This document shows, one piece after another, positions 50,258-62,260 of a stretch of 64,000 nt of DNA. The notes beneath the pieces are model-generated. The model was not told the origin of the DNA. It saw nothing but the letters and a program-made list of their open reading frames with translations, and ran no database searches. Origin of the DNA: Tyto alba (Eukaryota; Chordata; Aves; Strigiformes; Tytonidae); NCBI RefSeq assembly GCF_018691265.1, contig NW_024881300.1:6089546-6153545 (forward strand). The letters are read 5' to 3'. A program made the translations under genes and the position numbers. Every line of letters begins with the position of its first letter. The stretch's first letter is position 1.

Positions 50258-53200
50258 TCGCAGGTAAAATGGCAGTTCATACATTGAAATCATGATCTTT
50301 GTTCCAAGTTAGCAGTCTATAAATCTAGGATGTTTGCTTTCTACTTCATTGTCAGAAGAAGGTAGACTATTTAATGAACTATTGGAAAAGTCTAAAGTGG
50401 AAGCGCTTCTAAAAATTTTTCTTCTTACGTTCTTTTCATGCACTGATTTTAGGTTTGTCTTCGATGCATTATTGTAATCAATGAGTATTAAAGCAGTACT
50501 TGAACACCCAGTTTTTTAGACTTCTGCAACACTGAACTGTGTAGCAGACCACTGATGCTTTGCTCTAATGCAGATTTTGGAATTAGGACACGTATGTTCC
50601 AGGACTTCTGAAAAATTATGATTGGAAAGCAAGGCATCTAGGATACAGAAGGGGAAACTGGAAAAAATAGACTCCTCAAATTAGTGTTGTACTTTCTTGG
50701 TATGTGTGTGATAATGGAGTATTGTAAGTAAATACTTCTGGAATTGGGCAGGAGGGGTGGGGAAAAAGAGCAGGTAAAACAGCTTGACATGTCCTGTTAC
50801 AATAACAAGACTAAGGTTGCTTTTTGTGTTTTGTTATTGGGGGTGTTAGTCCCCCACTGTCTATAGGGACCTTGTTAGGTGGTAAAATTTCTAATAGTTA
50901 GCAATAGTTGCTAAGAGGTTACTGTAATTTCTTGTCATAAACCACGTAACACAAGGTCTAATGCTGTCTCTGATATTCAAGAACACCGAGGAATCCTTGT
51001 ACAAGCAAATCTGAAAGGAAGTTGTATGCGATCTAGCTTCTAGAGAATACTTGTCAGATCATTAATGGAAGTTATTTTTGGTTTGTGGTTCAGGCTAGGT
51101 AATAAGACTTTCAAAAAAATAGAAAACAAGTTATGGTAGATAAGATTTTAATGTGGGAAGTTTCTAGTGGGTGGGGTTTTGTGCAGAGATAACCTTGTCT
51201 TCTGGCAAAATAGACAAAATTTAAAGTCTCAGGGTCCTTAACTCCATCATGTCATATTGTAGACTAGCTGTTTCTCTATCTTTCTCCTTCACCTGGCAGA
51301 TAACAGAAATTTGGCATTTAACAATTTAGTGAGATAAATTTTTACTGATGTTAAAAAGGCATGCACCCAAATCTTAGGGTGATATAGCACACTTAAGAGT
51401 TCTAAAAGATCACTTCTTAAACTTATTTCAGTGATATTGTCAAGGTCTATAACATATTTACTAGTTTGACAGGCTTTTTTTTTTTTTTTTTTCAGCCAGC
51501 CAAACACAGCTTGTGTTTCTAAAGAGAACAGATTGTCGTGGTTCCTTCTCCTTAGTGCACAGAAGCACAGGCATATTTGACAGCAGCAGAACAGCACGTT
51601 AGAATTAAGACACAGATAAGCATGTATGGGTGAGTTTTCTGTTGAGCTATTTACCATCTTATTCTCTTAGGTTAATAAATAACGAGTAGGTATTCCTATG
51701 AGAGTGTACTGCTAAATTAAGCCTGGATATCTACTAATAAAAAACAATTACAAAATAGTCTCTTTTCATATTGCTATTTGGCACTTAAACAAGACTGACT
51801 TAACAAGAATTTCATAGCAGAATCTATTAAGGTTACTTATCTGAGGTAGTCAGACCCCTTCTCAAAGAAGCATAATTAATGTAAGTACAGTACGCTACCA
51901 GTCTAGTTTAGCTACTTGAGTTAAAAAAAAAAATCTCTGATAAATAAGTAGAGGGATAACAGTATGTACTTTATCTGCCACTAAAAGTTTTAACACTTCC
52001 TTTGTATTTTCACTGGAAATGCAGAACACAGCAGTGGGGAGGGAAGCAACATATTATGGTACCCACAAAATTTCAATATGTTGATTGTGTACCTGTAAAG
52101 TAATTGCAGTTTATTTTTATTGCTTGGAAGTGCTAAACCAGGTGGATCTGGCTGCTGGTGATCAAGAACTGCTAGTCAGCAGGAGGAAAATGGTAGAAGT
52201 ACTAGCTAAATGCATGACAGAAGGCAATTCTGAACATGTCAGTGGGCCTCATTGTCAGTGTGCAGTGCTGAGTGAACATTATCACTGGAGCAGTGTACAG
52301 CTATATTTCACACTGTGGAAACTTTCTTAGTCATGTGAAGGAAACAGTGTGCCGAGCCTCCTTCCTGTGGGAAGATGCAGCTGTTTCTGATACAGAAGTT
52401 GTCCACACAGAGATTCAAACTGTTTGAAGATTCTTGGCTTTCTCTTAAGGGAGTCGTCCTGCTCAAAACCAGTTGTAGGCCTAATATCTTATTGTGTACT
52501 ATAGTTGTAGTATGAAATAAAGCCATAATGTATTCCTCCACAATCCATTGAACTGGCTTGAAATATTTAAACAGCAGATTTTGCTTTCCAGTAGATCTAT
52601 TTTTTTAGGGGTCACATCTGCAAAAACTTCTAATTGATCACCTGTAGTAATAAGCAAGAACTCATTCAGTTGAGCAGTTTGATTAGATGGTGTAGAGGCT
52701 TGCTTTGTTTATTAGAGAGTTCAGTTTTGAGTAAGTATTGTCTTCTCAGTTACTGTACCTGCCGAAGTGATACAATGTTTGAGCTAGGTACAACACTAAA
52801 TACTAGTCAGAGGACCCTGTATTATATGTGAGCAAGTTCCCCACTTTTTTATGAGACATTGGGGGATGTTCCTATGCTACTCGAATAAATGTGTACTTAT
52901 TAAATGAAGAAATTTGAAGAAGTCGTTAGGAGTCTCAAAGTTCGTTTGTATTTCTTGCTCCACTAGAGACATGTAAAAACTACTACAATGGATTAGAAAA
53001 AATTCCACTGACAGAAGTTGTGATGAAGGTGAAAGCAATCCATATTCTCTGCAGGAAGCGTGACCTGGGTCTTTAAGAAATGGCATCTAGCTGACGCTGC
53101 TAAGAGTTGCAGAAGAGATGTGCTAGGTGAATGGGAATGCTCAGTCATGTGTGTTATGTGACTTCTTGAGCTGGTCTCCCTTGCTTCTTGTAACTTCTCA

Positions 53201-56200
53201 GTCTATCCTAGGTAAATTGGGACCCAAAATTTAGTTTCTTAGTTCTCTTCTGCCTTCATAATAAAATTGTTAAACTAGATTGAAGGCATTGATTATACAA
53301 TTACCACTTTATCAGTTATTCAAATGGTAGATGCTTTTCAAAAGTTGTGCCAGAAAGGGTTCTCAATCTGCCCTTCAAGAGCTTGGAATGTTTCTTCCAT
53401 TACTGGATTGTATATCAGTAATTCATGTAGGTGACTCTTTCCATAGTGATTAGTAAACCAGTTAACTATTTCTAGACTTAAAATACTAGATTTTTAACAC
53501 AGGAGTTCATCAGATAGAAGCCAGAAACTGACTAAAGAGCATGTGTCTCAAAATGTAGCTGAAGTGGTTCAGAGCATTCAGTTCCCAGAAGTCAGTTAGC
53601 TGCTTCCTGGTATTTCCTCAGCCAGTTTAATCTGCCATGCTTGTGGCCAACATGTGCTTGTTAGTCCATGTCGACTATCGTCTTCAGACTGGGCATGTGA
53701 CTTCCTACGAAAGCTTTGAGAGGAGGTTTTCTACTGTTTATAAGGGAGATGGATGGAAGCTGCTCAACCCAAATCTTAGGAGAAGCACAATGAAACTGAG
53801 ACTGCTTTGTAAACGAGATCTGCTAGGTAGCCTCTAATCTCTTAAGTAGCCCATCATCTTCAAGGTTTAATCAGGTGATCTCCCTTACTGTCATGGGGAA
53901 TAACTGAGTGTATTTGTACCCTGTAAGACAATACAATATGCTCAGTAATATGTTTCAATGTGGAGTTTTCTCTGCTGCTTTCAGGGTGCTTTTATAATAG
54001 TAGTTGGCAAGTAACTGTCTAATGAGCAGACAAAGGAAAGAAGTTGCATTTCAGTTCATTTATAGAAAGTGTCATAGTTCATTTATTCCAAAACAGTGGT
54101 CTACTGCATGGTTAAGTTCAGAATACTTTTTAATTTCTCTGGCTATTATGCAGTTCCAGCTTTGAAAAGGAAATATGAAATGCAAAACCCAGTATTGTTG
54201 CTATGGGAACAATAATTTGCCGCAATTGAATAGGAACTAGTTGTTGCTGTTTAAGTTTGTAGCTCATCAGTACATTGACCAGATACTAAAACAATGTGCA
54301 GCCAGACTGTAGAGAGAGGTCAGAAACTTTGAGATCGGGATATAAGTATAATCAATAACGTGCTAAGCCTTTTTCAAATACTCTTATATAAAGTGTTTCT
54401 GAATTTCTTGTCCAGTTCTAATATATGACACTTGCTGTCTCAATTGCACTGAATCTTAGGCTGCTGACACAAGCAGGGCATTAGTACTTTAGCTGAATGA
54501 TACATCATTTTGAAGAAACCCATTTTGGAGTTTTTCAGTACTTTCAGGAATGTAGTGAAGAGTCTTAAAAGAAAAAATCTCTTTCAACAGAGGAAGGAAG
54601 TAAATGTATTAAATCAAGTGATGTTCCAAAGAAATACCTGGCACAGAAAGCTGGCAAATGCGTATGCCCACTATTGCAGACAAAACCGAACCGGAAGTGG
54701 GATGCAACGAGACCACAGCAGTCTTAAGTAGCAGGGTAGTGCAATTATCTAGGTACCTCTTATCCTTAAAAACTTAAGACAGTATTATCTCTGAAAAAAT
54801 CTTATTAAAATATACTGTGATTAATCCTGTAAAATTGTAATCATCAGGTGCAGCTCTTGTGGCTGCCACAGACTGTATAACATCACACAGTCAACACAGT
54901 ATTCAGCTACCATCTAGTGGGGAATATGAGATATTGTTCTGAAAATGCAGACCAGTAAACACTCCAAAATCATTAGTACTTACTTGGGTATCAGATTTTT
55001 ATCTGAACCTTACAAGTAAGATTATCCTGCCTCTTCAGGCCTACCTGAATTAAAAGGAGGAAGTATACGAAGGTGGATGAGGCATACAAATGGTGAAATG
55101 CAGAAGCATAGAATTGTATTTCTGTGTTTTCTTTATAAAACTAACACCTACTCATGTCCCTTTAGAGTCTGAATGCCTCCATCTTCCTCTCTTATCCCAG
55201 CATGCCTGTTTTAAAAACATAAGTCACTCTGGCAGATATAAATTCCAAAGTTCATTAACTAAATCACAGTTGCTTTGGCGTCTAGACTGTATGTACAATT
55301 AAATGAAAGAGTAAAGCAGTAAGAAATTTCCAAAACAGGTATGTTACATAAACTGTTATGTTCCTTCAGGTATTTTTTTAATGAAATTACTTTTTCCTGC
55401 TCTGACTTAAAAGTGCTCATAGATTTAAGTGGTTGACTGGGTGTTCCTAGTGTTAGTTAACTAAAATGGAGGGTAGTATTGATAGAAATAAAAAACAAAT
55501 CTTGCTTAATGTCAGTTGCTAAAACAAAGAAAATAAAACATGTGAGCCTCAGAGCAGAAAGTGATGTTGCCTGTGGTGATAACTGGGCGAAGGCAGTAAT
55601 CCAAGAAGCTTTTGGAGTCATGGAGTTGAACTCCTCTGTGTGATGCTGTTCTGACTCACTCTAGATGTGCAAATCTGATTCTCCCTAGTTTGGGACAAAA
55701 AAGGACTGCTTCCTTTGCATCATCTTAAACATCATCCATCAAATTCAATAGTATCTGCCTCAAAAGAAGTGAAAATCAGTTTCCCTCTTTATTTCTGTTG
55801 AACATCTTTGAGACACTTGTTAACCTTGCTTTTCCATATTGACATCAAGCTTCCTTTCACACTATGACAGTCCACTTTAGTGTACCTTGAATAAAGTTTT
55901 AAAGTGTGTGTAGGGAAAACTTGCAGTTTAGCATCTAGTGATGAAGCTCACTGATGCAGTTTTCACTGTACCTAGAAGATAAGGGCCTACTTAGTCCCAT
56001 ACAGCCAACGTATGATGGTCACATATTAAATGAGTAGCTAATCATTCAAGTAGAGTGTGTGTATGGCTCTTTCTGAAATTGTGTGGACCTCAGTTTGACA
56101 AACTATGTGTTACTTCAAGCCAAGCTAACTCCTGAAAGCTGTTTATGTTGGATGTTCCAATGTTGCCATAGTAGCTAAAATCAATATATAGGTGAAACTC

Positions 56201-57997
56201 ATCCTGGTTTAGAGGATTTGGCTGCAGTGCACTGATTTTTGTACTGGAAAGAGAAAATGTGGTCCTGCACTGTGTTTAAAAACAGTGAGGAATAATTGCA
56301 AATGTTCCAGCACAGCTATAATTCTCCTCTGCTTCCTCCCCATACTTAATTCAGCTCTTCTCTTTGTTTTCTGGAGCTGCTGGATGCTGCATGCCCTTTG
56401 ATCAGCTGGGTTTAAATGAGCTTGAGCTTCAGAATGGAAGTGATTCCGGAAATTCCTTCCTAGATTCTTTCTTTTCTGGGTTGGTGGGTGGATCCCCTAC
56501 AATTATCAGAGTTTTTCAGAGGTTATCTTCTCTTGATCCCTGAGTGTATTATGGAGAATTGCTGCTCGACTTCAGTGTATTGCTGATTGAATGCTGTGCA
56601 GGAGGGAGGATCTTCCTGTAGTCAAATAGCTATTTGTGGAAGTCCATTGAATAAACATCTGACTGAAAGACCTAGTACTGTTGAGCACTTCTCTATTATA
56701 TGGTTCTACGAAATACTGAATATATTTGTTTAGCTAAATCTACCTCTGCAGTTAACTGTTTAAAAAATCTAGAAGGCGGGTTTTTTAGACAGGGGAAACA
56801 CATTCAAGGTCTGTCGGTACATGAGGGCAGTACTGGCCTGAAGGTAGTTTGTAGTGGATAGATGAGCCAGTCACTGTAAACTCATCATATACCCCTTAGT
56901 AGATTTTGTCTGCTGGGTTTGAATGTAAGTTGGTTTGTTGGTTTAGAATCTGGTAGAGATGTGCTATTTGATGTGCATTCAGTCTTGCTTCTCAGCTGAA
57001 ACATTCAAGCTATTCCAGTATTGAGAGAATTTAGAGGATCTTTTTTGTTTTGTGTTTCTTAAAATAGCAGCTTGATTCTTAGACTAAAGAGGGTTTAAGC
57101 ATATAGACTTCTCTCACTTCTGAGAGACTGGTGTCTCAATCAAGGTGCCTCAGTGCTCTTAGAGCTTTTTCTTGTGGTTGGTAGTAACCAAAACGTTTTA
57201 TGAGTAAGCTTGAGAAAATCAAAAGTTGTTGCATGGTGCGAAAACAAGCTCTATACCATCACTCACTTAATGGTGGGTTTAGTAATCATGCTGCTACTAT
57301 TACTTCACAGATGTGTTGAAATGGAAGCCTGATTTGTCAACAGGAAAGACAGACCAATAGCCCAATTTTGTTACAGATGTTGTCATCTTTGTGAAATGAT
57401 AATTTCATGACTTAAATGAGGAAACTGGATTATATAAATGAATTGAGCAAGTTATTTATCCCGTAAGGATGGACCAAAGAGTTGTCTTAAAAGTAGCATT
57501 GGAACGTGAAAGTTGTGGACTCATAGCCATTAAAGCAACAGGAACAAAACTATGGAGGTGTTAATGTTTATTTAAAATACTTGGTAGATAAATAGCAGTA
57601 TAGATTATGATCCTGAAGATGTTTACAAGGTTGTAGAAACTTGCTACTTTGACAATATAGATTTTCCCTGTAGCTAGATCCTGTTTCCTAGTACTGAGCT
57701 TTAGGATATTTAAAAGTTAAAGTAAAGCTGACTTCCTTGGTCAAGGCAGTTGTGACTTATCCTGTTAGGAAAAAATACTAATGAAAACCAGTTTCCTAGA
57801 CTGAAAACTTGCTGCCTTCTGGCTGCAGTAAACCATAGCTCTTGATTAGCCAGTGCTTGATGGGCAGGATCAGAGGGTTATCACAGAAACCAAACATACT
57901 TGCTCTTAATAATACAATAGGGAAGGCTATTTAGCTTGGAGTTCCTTTCCTTGTTCTTCGTTCCTGCAATGCAGGGAGTCTTCTGTAGACATCTACC

Positions 57998-58019
57998 AAA
58001 AAAAAAAAAAAAAAAAAAA
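57998..58019. repeat. Poly(A) tract (22 A)
   Basis: A pure A run on the plus strand followed by GAAATAAAAGAAGG. No retroposon body is recognised on its left. Confidence 0.95.
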
Positions 58020-61000
58020 GAAATAAAAGAAGGCATGAAGGCAAAAAAAATCTTTTCAATGATTGTTTAAGACTAAAATGGGCTGCAATACCACTGAGAG
58101 CACAACAGTTGTAGAATCTGTCCAGGACCCTGGAGGACAGCCTGAGGAAGAAGATAAAAATTAAGACCCTGGCACAGAAACAACTGCTGATGCTATCCAG
58201 AATTTCGCTATAAAGGACAGTGCACATGACAGAAGAACCTGAAATTGGATATTGATGTGATCCAAATACAGACTGTAACTATGAAGTAAGTAACTTGTTT
58301 ATTGGCATTTTGTGCTTGATGGGATAGATCTTTGTGTTACTGACACTGTGGAGTTAAAGGCAAGTTTTGTATTGGATGTTAAGGAAATCTGTGTTTACAG
58401 ATATTGGTGTGAGAGAGCCATCTAAGCTGATCAATTCCCTGCATGAATACTCAAGGAAAACTATGTATGTTGCATGAAAATCCCTGCCATCAACATAGCC
58501 TCCTGGAAACATATGCTGAATCTGAAGTGATGTCACAGAAAGTAATGAATCCCCACATCTCAGGCATTAACTGATTTAAAAACAAAAGCCAAAACATACA
58601 TGTATGTATCTGTTTTAATTCACTGACTCTGAAACAGTTTCTATCGCAATGACTTTTAAGTATAAAGAGCAATTATATTTGTTGAATAATCTGAATGTGT
58701 TATCTAAGGAACGTCTCAAATCTAGTTCAGTATTTAAAAACTGAAGTACATACTAAGTTCTGTCTATTCTTAACTATAAAAGTTGATCCATTGGCCTATC
58801 TTTATATTTACTATGTAACTCCAATGTATTTGATCATAATTAACTCTATTGTAGCAGTTTAAAAATTCTGATTAATCCATCTTGAATGCTTTTGATGCAA
58901 AGACTTGCAACAATTTTTCTACAATTATGTGCTTAAAGACATCGCTAATGTAAATTACTGTTCTAACAAGGCCTATACCACTTGTATTTCAGGCTGGTGG
59001 GAATCTGGCTAAAATTTATCTGTTCCTTCCATTATTAACATTTGCACTAATGACGTACATATGCCAAGACACCCTGCCAGGTGTAGATTTCTTTGTTAAC
59101 TAGCCTATACTTCTGTTTTTTTGATTTAAAAACTAGTCTGACAGTCCTTAAAGTTTGTTCGTTAATTAAGACCATATGAATGACGCTTATGTATATTCAT
59201 TTTGAGAAGGTGAAATTTGAATTTTATGTCTATTAAATGTTGATTGGTGTATATTTCTTCAGTGTAGCTATGAAACTCAAATATATAAGCAGAGCTTGTA
59301 ACTATATCACGGATCTATTTACAGAGCTGAATAATTGTTCTATAATAGTACTGAACTTGTGGGGTTTTTTTGATGGCTATATATAACAACAAAATATTTT
59401 TTTGAACCCTGTTTTTGTAAATATAGCAGCTTTAAAGTTATTTGGGTAGCCTATTAATGATCTGAGCCTGGTGTTTGGTAGTTATGCAAGAATGGGGTGA
59501 AATTTATCTTAATTGACTTGAGCTACTGTAGGGGGCCTGCAAAGGAATTAATTCCAAAAAAGTATAGTGAGCTGGAAAGGAACTTCTGGCTGTTTCTGAT
59601 TTCTGAACAAGCTCTAGTTTAGTCGTGGGGACTGTACATGGCTCTGACTCCCAAACAGGCATATATACAGTATGCTTGGCTATCCGCTGAAGTATCCGAG
59701 TATGAGCTGTTTCTGAGGGATGGTGGTAAATTGCCTCAAACTGAGTAAAGGACAAAGTTTGTTCACTAAAAGACTGGTTCATTTGGCTGGGCGGGGGGCT
59801 ACTGAAGACTAGAGTTTTTTTGTTTTTCAACTGTTGTTTTTTTTGGGAAGTGGACTCCCTCTATCGTTCTGTCCTTGAATGATGTATCAGTCTAGAGGTG
59901 AAAAATTATTCATTAACAACTAGCAAGTAAAATCCTGTAGGTGAAAATAGTGTTTTTGCTACATGAAATACTTAGAAATACTTGAGCCATATGTCACTAA
60001 TTTGTGTTTAGACGGAGTAGCATTACTGTCCCGTATTCATGTATCCCAACCTTACACAATTAGAATGTCATGGTACGTTATACCTGTAAAGGACAAAATA
60101 AACCTTTGGGTAGAGAAGGAAGAAGATATATTTCTCCAATGGGTCTGTCTCTTGCTGTGTTGGTTACGTCACTAATGTGGAGTTCTAAGTCCAGTGAGCA
60201 GGCTGAGTTCAGTAAATGGCACTTTATTTAATACACCTATTGGACCTACCTCAATTTGTCTTGAGCAAGGGGTGAATAGGGAAGAGATCAGGTCTGTTCC
60301 TACTTGCTGTGTTGCCTTTTTTTGTTGTTTTTCGTTTTACCCTCAAAAGGCAGTAAAGAAAGCAGAAGATCAAGGTGGCTGGCACTTTCAAATAAATGTT
60401 CATCACTGATCAGATTTAAGCCATAGTTAGCAGATATAAAGCCTCTCCTTAGTCAAATATATGTTGATTGGTGATTTTCTATGTCTGTATCAGCATCTCT
60501 GATTTTAAATGCTGCCGACAGTTGCTTGGGAGTACAAAACACAGCTGCTACCTGTGTGTAAACTGAGAGTTTAACTGGAGCAACCTAGGCATAATTTTAC
60601 TGCTAGTGAATAGGCTAACAGACAGGGTAGCCATGTATGTACTTCTGTATAATTAGCCATGGGAAGCCCATGGGAGTCAAATCCAGAAACTTATAACAGG
60701 CGTTACTCAGTCACTGAGCAGCTAACTTAGATTTGGTGGGTTGGCGGTGTCTTATTTTAGATGAATATTGGACACTTAGAGACACTGAACAAGTAGTGCA
60801 GGTGTTCCTCATGCGAGTAACTGCTGTCACCCCAACTGTTTCCAACTTGTGTGCAGCCTGGCTGAGAACTGGAAGCGGCCACTTTTAACAGAGCTGCCTG
60901 CTGCTATGGATGGTATATGTGGTATGTATTCATTCTTTCTTTCTCTTGTGATCTGGAGCCCAAGTTCTTGGTGGTAGTTTGGGACCTGAGGTATCTATAT

Positions 61001-61076
61001 TTGATCATAAAGTAAAAGCTTGGTGTGCTTCTCTTTCTCTGGAGACCCAGTGCAGAATTTCCTATTGTTTTTACAG

Positions 61077-61122
61077 CTCCACTCCCTTATGGGAGGAGAA
61101 GGGTGAACTTCCAGGAAAAATG
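61077..61122 (+). other. Candidate 46-nt internal exon on the plus strand
   Basis: The acceptor CCTATTGTTTTTACAG and the donor AAAATG|GTAAGTGC are both strong and bracket 46 nt. The surrounding frame (STPLWEEKGELPGKM) is open and ends in phase 0, matching the phase of the downstream candidate exon at 62100. The peptide is not recognised, so this may be part of a noncoding RNA, an unannotated small gene, or coincidence. Confidence 0.3.
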
Positions 61123-62099
61123 GTAAGTGCAGTTTTGACTGCAAGTTTTGTTCCTGCCTTATACAGCTGGCAGTTCTAACATGAATTTTTAAGATGGCGC
61201 TTGATCCGCAAGTACTTAGCTTAAGACATTGACTGGATAGTTATTTAGCACTTCTTAATACAGACTTGTAGTCACAGAACTGACTAGTAGTTTCTAGTGT
61301 ATTTATAGTAAGAAGAGAATTTATATTGTTCTAAGCAGATTATTTTTTTTTGATACGCTGATGTTCTCATATTCTGTAAGTGAAGTAGATGATGGTTTAA
61401 GATTTTAAGCTAGTGGTACTGAATGTGCTTTAGTTTCTTTTAGACATTGCATGTAAGTTCCTTGTTCCTTCTGTTCCCACTAGGATAATCACTTTATTTA
61501 GAAACTTCTGCCATCTTCAACAGTCTCTTTCTTTCCCCACAATAAACGGTTATCTAGTATTCTTTCCTACTGCATTCTTTATACTTGTTTATCTGTGGCA
61601 CAGCTAATGTATGCATGTATCAGAGGTACTGCTCTTCAGAGCTGGAGTTTTTGGGTCTAGGCTGTTGTGACAGATTAACTGTAATAAGATACTCCCACAG
61701 AAGGGAGATGGAGCTGCAGATCTGTTTGTTCGTATCTAAAGCAATTTTTACAATATAGCTCTACTGGATCCACATGCAGTGTTAGTGTTGTGGAGCCCTG
61801 GACAGGGCTGGTGAGCTGTGTCTTTTTAGCTAGTGATATGCAGAGTTAGCTCAGGAGGCTGTGTGTTGTACCATGGTATATCACAAACACTGCAGGAGTG
61901 GAAACTGATGTGGTAGGCACACACTGACTTGGAGTCTGGTATGAGACTCCAAACATCCGGGTTGTTATTGGGTGTGGTTTGGCTTTCACTGTTCCTTCCC
62001 CATAGCCCTGTTATATCATTTTATCCTTGTATCCTGGGAGCTATTGTATGCCCTTATCTTAAGCTCATTTCTCTTCTTCTTACCTCTGTGTCTCTTCAG

Positions 62100-62260
62100 G
62101 AGGAAAACCAGTTTGTATATTATGTTTTATTCAAAGAAGGAGGAAAACCATTGCCTGTGCAAGAGTTGCTACATAACTACTGAGTTGATAATTTAAATGT
62201 TGCTGAGTCCTTGGAGTGCCCACTCAGTTAGTTAATAAAACCCAACCAAACAAGCAAGCA
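62100..62260 (+). other. Candidate terminal exon with polyadenylation signal on the plus strand
   Basis: A long pyrimidine-rich acceptor (TTCTTACCTCTGTGTCTCTTCAG) precedes 62100. The frame from this point is open in phase 0 for 27 codons (begins EENQFVYYVLFKEGGK) and stops at 62181-62183. An AATAAA follows at 62234-62239 with a T-rich region about 40 bases further on. Joined to 61077-61122 it would form a coherent 3' end. The end coordinate is approximate. Confidence 0.3.

Noticed and set aside
57850..58019. Processed pseudogene ending in the 22-A tract
   Set aside because: The sequence to the left has no recognisable gene, and no target duplication was found around it.
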